Assembly (NCBI GenBank): GCA_023413135.1
Contig: JAEZQK010000030.1
Coordinates: forward strand, 1-64,000
Source: Bacillota bacterium
Lineage (GTDB): Bacteria > Bacillota > Clostridia > Christensenellales > Aristaeellaceae
Direction of reading: 5' to 3'
Length of the DNA: 64,000 nt
The position numbers and the translations under genes were made by a program. Below are positions 1 to 7,634 of the stretch, piece after piece; the stretch's first letter is position 1, and each line of letters begins with the position of its first letter. A model generated the notes under the pieces. That model was not told the DNA's origin, ran no database searches, and worked only from the letters and a program-made list of their open reading frames with translations.

Positions 1-263
1 AGGATGGGGAAATCGAGCTGGTACGAAGGTTCGGGTATGAGGATTTCAAAGGCAGGCTGTCGTGAGAATGGCTGCTTATTGCAGCCAGAGTAGGGCGGGG
101 GCTTGCTCCCGCCGCGTGTTGCAGTACCATCAAGATACATTGGGAACGGCGGCGGGAGCAAGCCCCCGCCCTACTCTGGCTGCAATAAGCAGCCATTCTC
201 ACGACAGCCTGCCTTTGAAATCCTCATACCCGAACCTTCGTACCAGCTCGATTTCCCCATCCT
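1..263. repeat. Perfect 115-bp inverted repeat (fold-back) at the window edge
   Basis: Bases 1-115 are the exact reverse complement of 149-263, with a 33-base centre (116-148). I checked the pairing base by base over positions 61-115, and by eye over the rest. The right arm includes the last codons of nspC and its TGA (199-201), so the left arm is an inverted copy of the same coding end (TGA at 63-65). The centre of the palindrome is itself a dispersed palindromic element (90-174). A perfect duplicate of coding sequence around a natural palindrome is typical of an assembler turning back on itself, so sequence left of about 90 should be distrusted. A true tail-to-tail duplication is the alternative. 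The arm may continue beyond the window. Confidence 0.9.
90..174. repeat. Dispersed palindromic element, GTAGGGCG family, copy 1
   Basis: Arms begin GTAGGGCGGGGGC and end with the reverse complement GCCCCCGCCCTAC, around a loop containing GTACCAT. A second, more diverged copy lies at 48333-48414. Its loop read on the opposite strand also carries GGTACCAT followed by AAGA and GGAAACG-like sequence, so both arms and loop belong to one family. It has no coding capacity. On the minus strand it lies directly downstream of nspC and could act as a 3'-end hairpin. Confidence 0.75.
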
Positions 264-1335
264 CCCGCCAAAGCAGGATATCCGGCAGGCCCATGCCGTT
301 GAAGGTGTTGTTTTTGACCATGGTGTAAATCGCCATGTCGCCAAATACCAACCGGTCACCCGCTATAAGCTTTCGGTCAAAGGAATAGTCGCCGATCACA
401 TCCCCCGCCAGGCACGTTGGCCCCGCCAGGCGGAAGGTATGATTTTTCTCCCCAGGCTTCCCCGCATCCAAAAGCGGCGGACGGTAGGGCATTTCCAGCA
501 CGTCGGGCATGTGGCAGGTAGCGGAGGTATCCAGAATGGCGATGGGCAGCGTATTGTATACCACATCCATCACCGATGTGATGAGGTACCCGGCATTCAA
601 TGCCACGGCCTCCCCCGGTTCCAGGTATACCGTCACATCATAGCGTTCGGAAAACTCTTTCACCAATCGGATGAGGCGGGGGATATCGTATCCCGGCTTT
701 GTGATATGGTGGCCGCCGCCGAAGTTCACCCACTTCATTTGCGGCAGGATCCTTCCAAACTTTTCCTCCACCGCCTGAAGCGTTTCTTCCAGGGCGTCGG
801 AATCCTGCTCGCACAGGCAGTGGAAATGCAGCCCTTCAATCCCCGAAAGCAAATCCTCGCGGAACTGTTCCCGGATAACCCCCAGCCTGGAACCGGGCGC
901 ACAAGGATCGTAGATGCCATGCTCCTGGGTGGAATGGCTGGGATTTATGCGTATGCCGCAGGAAACACCGGCCTTAAGGGCTCTTTTGCCAAACCTCTCC
1001 CATTGGGAAAAGGAATTGAACACGATGTGCCCGCACAGGGAGGCCACTTCATCAAAGGAAGATGCATCAAAAGCGGGGGAGAAGATGTGCGTCTCTCCCC
1101 CGAAATGATCGTGACCAAGCCTTGCTTCATGCAGGCCGCTGGCGGTAGTCCCCTTAAGGTACTTTTCCATCAGGGGATACAACCTGAACATGGAGAAGGC
1201 CTTTTGCGCCAGCAGGACCCTGGCGCCGCTCTCCTGCCCCACCCTTTGCAGTATCTCCAGATTGTGTATGATGGCCGCCTCATCGATCAAATAGCAGGGC
1301 GTTTTAAGTTGTGATATATCCGGAAGCTTGCGCAT
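199..1335 (-). CDS. nspC: Carboxynorspermidine/carboxyspermidine decarboxylase
   Basis: A 378-residue PLP-dependent decarboxylase of the alanine-racemase fold. It removes CO2 from carboxyspermidine (or carboxynorspermidine) to give the triamine, the last step of the AdoMet-independent spermidine route. The likely PLP lysine is K45 in LLAQKAFSMF. Other family blocks are FHCLCEQ, NFGGGHH, EPGEAV and, near the end, GPTCLAGDVIGDY, which carries the conserved cysteine. Length is normal for the family. The ATG follows the dehydrogenase stop by one base, so the two enzymes are translationally linked. It is the last gene of the polyamine cluster. Whether the native substrate is the nor- or the normal-length form cannot be read from the sequence. 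Confidence 0.93.
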   Translation of the reverse strand: MRKLPDISQLKTPCYLIDEAAIIHNLEILQRVGQESGARVLLAQKAFSMFRLYPLMEKYLKGTTASGLHEARLGHDHFGGETHIFSPAFDASSFDEVASLCGHIVFNSFSQWERFGKRALKAGVSCGIRINPSHSTQEHGIYDPCAPGSRLGVIREQFREDLLSGIEGLHFHCLCEQDSDALEETLQAVEEKFGRILPQMKWVNFGGGHHITKPGYDIPRLIRLVKEFSERYDVTVYLEPGEAVALNAGYLITSVMDVVYNTLPIAILDTSATCHMPDVLEMPYRPPLLDAGKPGEKNHTFRLAGPTCLAGDVIGDYSFDRKLIAGDRLVFGDMAIYTMVKNNTFNGMGLPDILLWREDGEIELVRRFGYEDFKGRLS

Positions 1336-1336
1336 G

Positions 1337-2536
1337 TCAGTCCACCAACACAGGCGTAAAGCTCTCCTGCCAGGGCAGGCCCCAGCGGTTCAGTGCCTCC
1401 ATAAAGGGATCGGGGTCAAACTGCTCCATGTTGAACACGCCGGGCTTTTTCCATTTGCCTGTCAAAACCAGCATGGTGCCGATCATGGCCGGCACGCCCG
1501 TGGTGTAGGAAATGGCCTGGGAACCTACCTCCCGGTAGCATTCCTGATGGTCGCAGATGTTGTACAAGTAATAGGTCTTGGGCTTCCCGTCCTTAAGTCC
1601 CCTTAAGATGCAGCCGATGTTGGTTTTGCCCACGGTGCGGGGGCCCAGTGACGCCGGGTCGGGAAGCACGGCCTTTAAAAACTGCAAAGGCACGATTTCC
1701 TTGCCCTCAAACATGATGGGCTTGATGGAGGTCATACCCACGTTTTCCAAGCACTTCAAATGTGTGAGATAGCTTTGCCCGAAGGTCATGAAAAAGCGGA
1801 TGCGCTTGACGCCGGGAATGAACTTCGCCAGCGACTCGATCTCCTCATGGTGCAAAAGGTACATGTCCTTTTTGCCGATGCCCTCAAAGTGATACTCCCG
1901 CTTGATCTCCATGGGCTCGGTCTCCACCCAGTGGCCATTCTCCCAGTAGCTGCCCTTGGCGGTAACTTCGCGGATGTTGATCTCCGGGTTGAAGTTGGTG
2001 GCAAAAGGATAGCCATGGTCGCCGCCGTTGGCATCCAGGATGTCGATCTCGTGGATCTCGTCAAAGTGATGCTTGAGTGCGTATGCGGAAAACACGCTGG
2101 TGACGCCGGGGTCAAAGCCACTGCCCATCAGCGCGGTGATGCCGGCCTCACGGAAGCGGTCATGGTAGGCCCACTGCCACTTGTACTCAAACTTGGCGGT
2201 GTCGGTGGGCTCGTAATTGGCGGTGTCCACGTAGTCTGTTTTGGTGGCCAGGCAGGCGTCCATGATAGATAGATCCTGGTAAGGCAACGCCAGGTTCAAC
2301 ACCACATCGGGCCTAAAGCTTTCGATCAGGCGGATCAGTTCCTCCACGTTATCGGCATCCACCTGGGCGGTTGAAATTGCTGTCTTTCCGCCGGAAAGCT
2401 TGTCCCTCAATGCATCGCACTTTGATTTGGTACGGCTGGCGATCATGATTTCTTCAAATACTTCGCTGTTCTGGCAGCACTTATGGATGGCCACGCTGGC
2501 CACGCCGCCGCAACCGATGATGAGCGCTTTTCCCAT
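1337..2536 (-). CDS. Carboxynorspermidine/carboxyspermidine dehydrogenase (saccharopine dehydrogenase family)
   Basis: A 399-residue NAD(P)H-dependent reductase that condenses aspartate semialdehyde with a diamine (putrescine gives carboxyspermidine). The N-terminus has a Rossmann motif GCGGVAS at residues 8-14, followed by the saccharopine-dehydrogenase-like core (DTANYEPTDTA, GFDPGVTSVFSAYA, DANGGDHGYPFATNFNPE). LYS1-type enzymes of lysine metabolism are the nearest alternative. The adjacency to nspC, one base apart, decides for the polyamine enzyme. The start has a GGAGG-type ribosome site (AAGGAGGACTCACC before ATG). An 80-base gap with two hairpins (2566-2613) separates it from speB. Confidence 0.9.
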   Translation of the reverse strand: MGKALIIGCGGVASVAIHKCCQNSEVFEEIMIASRTKSKCDALRDKLSGGKTAISTAQVDADNVEELIRLIESFRPDVVLNLALPYQDLSIMDACLATKTDYVDTANYEPTDTAKFEYKWQWAYHDRFREAGITALMGSGFDPGVTSVFSAYALKHHFDEIHEIDILDANGGDHGYPFATNFNPEINIREVTAKGSYWENGHWVETEPMEIKREYHFEGIGKKDMYLLHHEEIESLAKFIPGVKRIRFFMTFGQSYLTHLKCLENVGMTSIKPIMFEGKEIVPLQFLKAVLPDPASLGPRTVGKTNIGCILRGLKDGKPKTYYLYNICDHQECYREVGSQAISYTTGVPAMIGTMLVLTGKWKKPGVFNMEQFDPDPFMEALNRWGLPWQESFTPVLVD

Positions 2537-2565
2537 GGTGAGTCCTCCTTATGTAAAAAGGGATT

Positions 2566-2613
2566 CCAAAGGGATTAAATCCCTTTGGCAGGGGATCGGG
2601 GGCAGCGCCCCCG
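2566..2613 (-). repeat. Two-hairpin intergenic element between speB and the dehydrogenase
   Basis: Contains two adjacent palindromes: CCAAAGGGATT/AATCCCTTTGG (2566-2588) and CGGGGGC/GCCCCCG (2597-2613). Read on the minus strand, it has the same order of elements (GGGGGC hairpin, CCC, CCAAAGGG hairpin, GGAATCCC, T-rich tail) as the plus strand of 4330-4388. The two are copies of one mobile or dispersed element in opposite orientation. Transcribed within the polyamine operon, it could act as an attenuating or stabilising structure. Confidence 0.7.
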
Positions 2614-2616
2614 GCT

Positions 2617-3468
2617 TCAAAGTATCGCCAATAGCAATTCCCGAAGCACCTTCAGCGCCGTGGCCGTGGACGTCCCGCTGGGATCATAGGGCGGTGAAAG
2701 CTCGTCTAAATCACAAGCCACCACATTGGCGCACCTGAGGTCAAGAATAGCATCCAGCAGCTCCGTAAACGGCACCCCGCCGGCTTCCGGCGTGCCGGTG
2801 CCAGGGAATGCGGAAGGGTCCAGCACATCCAGGTCGATGGTCACGTACAGCGGCTTGCCCGCAAGCTTTTCCACCGTTTCGGCAAAGCCCTGCAAGTCAA
2901 ACCTGCGCATGGTCACATGGCCATCCGCCGCCCATTGAAATTCCGGCCTGTCGCCGGAGCGGATGCCAAACTGGAAGATGCGCCCGTCGCCCAGTATGTC
3001 CCAGCAGCGCCTTATCACCGTGGCATGGGAGAGCGCCTCGCCCAAATACTCATCCCGCAAATCCGTATGGGCGTCAAAATGCAGGATGTGCAGATCTGGA
3101 TACTTCTTCGCAGCGGCCCTTACAGCACCCAGCGTGACCAGATGCTCGCCCCCCAGCATGACGGGGATCTTGTTGTCACAAAGGATGGCGGTGGCCTTTT
3201 CCTCGATCTTATTCAGCACAGCCTGCACATTACCAAAGGGCAGCTCGATGTCTCCCCCATCGAACACCCGGCAGTCTGTCAGGTCCTTATCCTGGTAGGG
3301 GCTGTAGGTTTCCAGCCCGTAGCTTTCCGCCCGCATCACGCGGCTGGCAAACCTTGTGCCGGGCCTATACGATGTGGTGCCGTCAAAGGGCGCGCCGAAA
3401 ATCACGGCCCTGGCTTCCTCGTACCCGCTGTCGCACCCTAAGAAGGTCGATACATTCTCAGTCCACAT
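2617..3468 (-). CDS. speB: Agmatinase family protein (possible N1-aminopropylagmatine ureohydrolase)
   Basis: A 283-residue ureohydrolase of the arginase/agmatinase family, which splits urea from agmatine to give putrescine. All binuclear Mn-binding blocks are visible: GGEH, HFDAHTD, EALSHAT, TIDLDVLDP and CDLDELSP. I chose the ATG at 3468 because a GGAGG lies nine bases upstream, inside the end of speE; the frame stays open further upstream. The gene overlaps the speE stop by 11 bases, so it is coupled to the aminopropyltransferase. That arrangement allows the Thermus-type order (aminopropylation of agmatine first, then urea removal) as an alternative substrate. Confidence 0.92.
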   Translation of the reverse strand: MWTENVSTFLGCDSGYEEARAVIFGAPFDGTTSYRPGTRFASRVMRAESYGLETYSPYQDKDLTDCRVFDGGDIELPFGNVQAVLNKIEEKATAILCDNKIPVMLGGEHLVTLGAVRAAAKKYPDLHILHFDAHTDLRDEYLGEALSHATVIRRCWDILGDGRIFQFGIRSGDRPEFQWAADGHVTMRRFDLQGFAETVEKLAGKPLYVTIDLDVLDPSAFPGTGTPEAGGVPFTELLDAILDLRCANVVACDLDELSPPYDPSGTSTATALKVLRELLLAIL

Positions 3469-4318
3469 GTTCCACATCCTCCAGCAGCCTTTGTACATAG
3501 GTGGGCAGCGCAAACGCGCCGCGGTGCAGGTTGATGTTGTAATAGCGCGTATCGATCTCCAGCTTCTTCCACTCCCGGGGCCTCAAATCCTTTACGGGAT
3601 GATACTCCTTGGAGGCGAACCCGAACAGCCAGTACCCGGAAGGATAGCTTGGGATATGCGCCTGGTACACACGGCTGATGGGGAAAGATTCGGTGATGCG
3701 CTTGTGGGCCCGCTGCATGGCCAGCGCATCGGCATCATAGAAGGGGCTTTCGTGCTGGTTGACCATGATGCCGTCGGCCTTCAACGCTTTATAACAGTTG
3801 CCGTAAAATTCCCTGGTGAAAAGACCTTCCCCCGGCCCGAAGGGATCGGTGGAATCCACCACGATCAGGTCATATTCATTTTCCCGGCTTCTTACAAACT
3901 TCAATCCATCCTGGTAAAAAATATGCACCCGTGGGTCGTCAAAGCTGCAGGCGGTAAAGGGCAGGTATTCCCTGCACACCTTGACCACCGCCTCATCGAT
4001 CTCCACCAGGTCGATGCGCTTGATAGACTCGTACCTGGTCAGCTCCCGCAAAATGCCGCCATCGCCGGCGCCAATGACCAGCACGTTTTCCACATTGGGG
4101 TGAACGGCCATGGGTACATGGGTCAGCATTTCATGGTAAATAAACTCATCCTTTTCGGTGAGCATCATAAACCCGTCCAGCGTTAAAAACCTTCCGAACT
4201 CCGGGGATTCAAACACGTCGATGCGCTGGAAAGCGCTTTGCCCGCTGTACAGCTGCTTATCCACCTGTATGGACAGCTTCACCTGGGGCGTGTGCCTCTC
4301 GGAAAACCAAAATTCCAT
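3458..4318 (-). CDS. speE: Spermidine synthase / aminopropyltransferase
   Basis: A 286-residue aminopropyltransferase that moves the aminopropyl group of decarboxylated AdoMet to an amine. Visible blocks: the short N-terminal beta-sheet domain (FSERHTPQVKLSIQV), the nucleotide-binding VLVIGAGDGGILRE, LVEIDEAVV, and VVDSTDPFGPGEGLF with the catalytic aspartate region. I chose the ATG at 4318 because it has AGGAGG four bases upstream and gives the normal family length. The 5' side is a 430-base palindrome-rich spacer after speA. The acceptor could be putrescine or, given the speB overlap, agmatine; the sequence does not decide. Confidence 0.93.
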   Translation of the reverse strand: MEFWFSERHTPQVKLSIQVDKQLYSGQSAFQRIDVFESPEFGRFLTLDGFMMLTEKDEFIYHEMLTHVPMAVHPNVENVLVIGAGDGGILRELTRYESIKRIDLVEIDEAVVKVCREYLPFTACSFDDPRVHIFYQDGLKFVRSRENEYDLIVVDSTDPFGPGEGLFTREFYGNCYKALKADGIMVNQHESPFYDADALAMQRAHKRITESFPISRVYQAHIPSYPSGYWLFGFASKEYHPVKDLRPREWKKLEIDTRYYNINLHRGAFALPTYVQRLLEDVEHVD

Positions 4319-4329
4319 ACTACCTCCTG

Positions 4330-4379
4330 CCAGGGGGCTTTGCCCCCTGGACTCCCACCAAAGGGACCAGTCCCTTTGG
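4330..4379. repeat. Two-hairpin intergenic element, second copy
   Basis: CCAGGGGGC/GCCCCCTGG with a TTT loop (4330-4350), followed by CCAAAGGGAC/GTCCCTTTGG (4358-4379) and GGAATCCCATTTTA. It is the inverted counterpart of 2566-2613. It sits just upstream of the speE ribosome site. Confidence 0.7.
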
Positions 4380-4458
4380 AATCCCATTTTAAATAAATCC
4401 GCCTTTCTGCGAAAGGCACCGGCGAGGTTATGAAACGCAGCCGCGTTCCTCACTAGGT

Positions 4459-4679
4459 CCAGGGCCCGGGGGCCCGCTTCTGCAATCCTCAGTCAGCTTC
4501 GCTGACAGCTCCTTTCAAAAGGAGCCTTAGGGATGTGTCGTGCAAGAGGATTTAAGAGTAGAAATCGTATCCTCCTCCTTGGGTCCAGGGCCCGAAGGCC
4601 CTGGTCGTCTCAAGGGGGTAATGGGAGGTGCAGGAGGGAGGTGAGGGGGGACATCGAAATCCCCCCTCCTCCCTCCTGC
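4459..4679. repeat. Array of strong stem-loops between speA and speE
   Basis: In the 430-base gap between speA and speE I see, in order: a GC palindrome (about 4459-4476); GTCAGC-TTC-GCTGAC (4492-4506); GCTCCTTT/AAAGGAGC (4508-4525); CCAGGGCC/GGCCCTGG with a CGAA loop (4585-4604); and a long stem at 4630-4679, 12 bp plus 8 bp with a 2-base bulge. The 4492-4525 pair matches, on the opposite strand, the hairpins at 14247-14282. No open frame with a ribosome site is present. Being inside the operon, these would be in the transcript, with likely effects on RNA stability or readthrough. Confidence 0.75.
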
Positions 4680-4748
4680 GTCTATGCGTCTCGGTGCGCG
4701 GCCATCCTCATCGCAAAAATCCGCCATAGTTGTTTCAAACTTATAAAA

Positions 4749-6194
4749 CTATATGACTAATATCTTCTCCACTTCCGGATCCTGCGTGCCGGTGAGGAAG
4801 CATCCTTTTTCCCTCGCATAGGAAATATACCCGATGATTTCCTTTGTGATTCGCTCGCCGGGCGCCACGATAGGAATTCCTGGTGGATAGCTCATCACAT
4901 ACTCCGCGGCGATGCGGCCGTCGGTCTCTTCGAGCGGCAGCATGATCTTGTCGGAGTAGAAGGCTTCCTTGGGCGTCAATACCACCTGGGGATTGATGTA
5001 CTCATGGTCCATCAGACCGCTGCGGTCTTTTTTGTAGCGCCGGCGGATTTCGGCCATTGCGCCCACCAGCCGCTCGATATCCTGGAACCTGTCGCCCACG
5101 GACAAATACGCCAATATGTTGCCGATGTCACCAAACTCTATTTGTATATCATATTCGTCCCGGAGCAGGTCGAATACCTCAATGCCGGCCAGCCCCACAT
5201 CCAGGGTATGCACCGCCAGCTTCGTCTCGTCAAAATCGTACACGCTGTCGCCATTGATCAGTTCCCGGCCATAGGCATAAAAATCGCCGATGCGGTTGAT
5301 CTCATCCCTGGCGTAGCGGGCCATCTCCGTAACCTTCCGGAATATCTCCACGCCACTTAATGCCAATTTCCTCCGGGAGATATCCAGGCTGGACATGAGC
5401 AGGTACGAACCGCTGGTGGTCTGGGTAAGATTGATGATCTGCCGCACATGGTTGGGATTGACCCCCGGCCCGCACAGCAGGAAGGAGCTTTGGGTCAGCG
5501 ACCCGCCGGACTTGTGCATGCTCACCGAGGCCATGTCCGCCCCCGCCTTGATAGCAGATACGGGCATATCCTCCCCGAAGGAGAAGTGGGTGCCGTGGGC
5601 CTCGTCGGCCAGCACCTTCATGCCCGCTTCATGGGCCAAACGCACGATTTCCGGCAGGTTGGAGCAGATGCCGTAATACGTGGGATTGTTCACGATCACG
5701 GCCTTGGCTTCGGGGTTATCCCGGATAGCAGCGGCCACATCCGCAACCGACATGCCCAGCGCAATGCCCAGCCGCTTGTTCACCTGGGGGCTCACATACA
5801 CCGGCACCGCGCCGCATAAAACCATCGCGTTGATGGTGCTGCGGTGTACATTGCGGGGCAATATGATCTTTTCCCCCTGCCGCACAGTCGACAAAATCAT
5901 GGCCTGTACGGCGGAAGTGGTGCCGCTGACCATGAAAAAAGCGGCGGAGGCGGAAAACGCCTGGGCCGCCAGCTCCTCCGCCTCACGGATGACGGACGTG
6001 GGATGCACCAGGCTGTCCACCGGCTTCATGGAGTTCACGTCCATGGAAACGCACTTTTCGCCCAGCAGCGCCACCAATTCGGGATTGCCCTTGCCGCGCT
6101 TGTGGCCGGGAACATCAAAGGGGACAACCCGGTTTTTTTGAACAATTTGCAGGGCCTCCACAATGGGCGCCCGATTCTGGTCAAGTACGGCCAT
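4749..6194 (-). CDS. speA: Arginine decarboxylase (Orn/Lys/Arg decarboxylase, fold III)
   Basis: A 481-residue PLP enzyme of the short Bacillus SpeA/YaaO type, lacking the N-terminal response-regulator-like domain of inducible enterobacterial forms. The PLP lysine is K228 in SMHKSGG, preceded by ADEAHG (residues 197-201). The N-terminal VPGHKRG and the C-terminal PYPPGIPIVAPGE-like block are typical. The product agmatine would feed SpeB next to it, which is why I prefer arginine over lysine or ornithine as substrate. The start has AAAGGAGG upstream, and it begins three bases after the speD stop. Confidence 0.9.
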   Translation of the reverse strand: MAVLDQNRAPIVEALQIVQKNRVVPFDVPGHKRGKGNPELVALLGEKCVSMDVNSMKPVDSLVHPTSVIREAEELAAQAFSASAAFFMVSGTTSAVQAMILSTVRQGEKIILPRNVHRSTINAMVLCGAVPVYVSPQVNKRLGIALGMSVADVAAAIRDNPEAKAVIVNNPTYYGICSNLPEIVRLAHEAGMKVLADEAHGTHFSFGEDMPVSAIKAGADMASVSMHKSGGSLTQSSFLLCGPGVNPNHVRQIINLTQTTSGSYLLMSSLDISRRKLALSGVEIFRKVTEMARYARDEINRIGDFYAYGRELINGDSVYDFDETKLAVHTLDVGLAGIEVFDLLRDEYDIQIEFGDIGNILAYLSVGDRFQDIERLVGAMAEIRRRYKKDRSGLMDHEYINPQVVLTPKEAFYSDKIMLPLEETDGRIAAEYVMSYPPGIPIVAPGERITKEIIGYISYAREKGCFLTGTQDPEVEKILVI

Positions 6195-6197
6195 GCG

Positions 6198-6977
6198 TCA
6201 GCCTCCTTTGCGGTATACGTTGGAGCCGGAGAAGACCTCGATCATTTCCTTGCGCAGATTGGTGGTAATCTCTAATCTCAGCTTGGGCGGAAGCTCATAG
6301 ATGTCTGTATTGAATAGGTAATGCTGCAAATCGACTTCCTTCACCATCATCTTGGTGTGGAACAGGTTCGCCTGATACACGTTCACATCGATGGCGTCGT
6401 AGTGCTCCAGCGTTTTTTTATCAATATAGTCCTGTATGGATGTGATGTCGTGATCGATGAAAATCTTCTTACCGGAAAGGTCCCTGGTAAAGCCCCGCAC
6501 CCGGTAATCCATGGTGATGATATCGGAATCAAAGCTGCCGATCAAATAATCCAGCGTGGACAGCGGCGTGATCTCCCCGCAGGTGGCCACATCGATATCC
6601 ACCCGGAAGGTGGCAATGGCCGTTTCGGGGTGGAACTCAGGATAGGTGTGCACCGTCACATGGCTTTTGTCCAGGTGCGCCACCACCGTGTCCGACTCCA
6701 TACGGGAGAGCATGGATTCCTCGGCGATCAGAAAGGTGACGCTGGACCCCTGGGGCTCATAATCCTGGGTAGATACGTTGAGCACATGGGCACCGATCAT
6801 CTCGGTCAGCTTGCGAAGGATCTCGGTAAGCCGCTCGGAATTGTACTGTGCGTCGATATAGGCGATATAATCCCGCTGCTCCCTTGGCGTTTTGGCATAG
6901 CACACATCATAAATATTGAAGCTAAGCGCCTTGGTCAGGTTGTTGAACCCGTACAGCTTCATTTTATCCTGGCTCAT
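6198..6977 (-). CDS. speD: S-adenosylmethionine decarboxylase proenzyme (long E. coli-type)
   Basis: A 259-residue pyruvoyl-dependent AdoMet decarboxylase that supplies decarboxylated AdoMet to SpeE. It is collinear with the E. coli class: LYGFNNLTKALSF, DYEPQGSSVT, HLDKSHVTVHTYPE, FRVDIDVATCG, DYRVRGFTRD, FIDHDI, VNVYQANLFHTKM. Self-cleavage would be at K104-S105 in DKSH, with S105 becoming the pyruvoyl group. I chose the ATG at 6977 over an upstream one because GGGAGGTGG lies in position and it matches the family N-terminus. First gene of the cluster, with a promoter candidate at 7098-7126. Confidence 0.96.
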   Translation of the reverse strand: MSQDKMKLYGFNNLTKALSFNIYDVCYAKTPREQRDYIAYIDAQYNSERLTEILRKLTEMIGAHVLNVSTQDYEPQGSSVTFLIAEESMLSRMESDTVVAHLDKSHVTVHTYPEFHPETAIATFRVDIDVATCGEITPLSTLDYLIGSFDSDIITMDYRVRGFTRDLSGKKIFIDHDITSIQDYIDKKTLEHYDAIDVNVYQANLFHTKMMVKEVDLQHYLFNTDIYELPPKLRLEITTNLRKEMIEVFSGSNVYRKGG

Positions 6978-7097
6978 GGCGTCCACCTCCCTTCGATCAA
7001 ATAGCAATCAAAAACGCACGGAAATACCGATGCTTGCTGCAGCGGATTCTCGTGCGTCATACGCAAACTGCCGGCTCAACGGGCGCTTCTCGCCCAT

Positions 7098-7126
7098 ATC
7101 ATAACGTACAGCATACTCAGAGTCTA
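7098..7126 (-). promoter_or_regulatory. Candidate sigma-A promoter of the speD operon
   Basis: On the minus strand, TAGACT (7121-7126), exactly 17 bases, then TATGAT (7098-7103). It matches the -35 consensus at 4 of 6 and the -10 consensus at 5 of 6. It would give a leader of about 110 bases before the speD start at 6977. No riboswitch fold that I can name is evident in that leader. Confidence 0.4.
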
Positions 7127-7634
7127 TATAGCCTTACACTTTTAATACTCTTATTGACTATTCACAAGTGGTTATGCCGCTGGGCATATTGGTTATGAAG
7201 GAACCAACTTATAAATTGAGCTTTTCGCTCCATCAATAAGGCAACAAAAGTTGCCAATCGGCTTAAGACCTGGCTGTCCGTATGGCCACTTCACCCCGGG
7301 GAATTTTCGTTGGGGCGGTCTTGATTTTTTTCAATGGCATACGTCATGCGTATACCTTGAAACGATGTATAAAATACCATGATGCAAGCCAAATGTCAAT
7401 GGTAAATTTCGTGCGCCTATGCAAGACTTTTTCACAGAAAACAGTGCCTGATGAAGGCCCCGAAAAGCTTTGCAAGCGGCCCACCGCCAAAGCCCATAAG
7501 CCCTTGCTTGGCGCTGTTACGCGGCTTGTATGCACAATTGCATTTTGTTACATGTCTGTAAGCAATGCTTAAGGGGTGGGAAAAATTGGAACAAGTACAT
7601 TCAAGCCTCCGAAAACATGAATTGTTTACATGTT
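7127..7634. other. Intergenic region without recognisable gene
   Basis: About 500 bases between the speD promoter and the amidase end. Short open frames exist on both strands, but none has a ribosome site plus a protein-like composition. There is one weak stem (ACATG/CATGT) near 7617-7634 just after the amidase stop. I see no tRNA, and none of the dispersed repeats found elsewhere in the window. Confidence 0.5.

Noticed and set aside
103..1314. Long plus-strand open frame opposite nspC, with similar ones opposite speE, lacI, gltB and the permeases
   Set aside because: These are antisense frames caused by GC-rich codon use. They lack ribosome sites and protein-like composition, while the minus-strand genes carry full family motifs.
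7282..7572. Small gene upstream of the speD operon
   Set aside because: No ribosome site, and the composition does not look protein-like.
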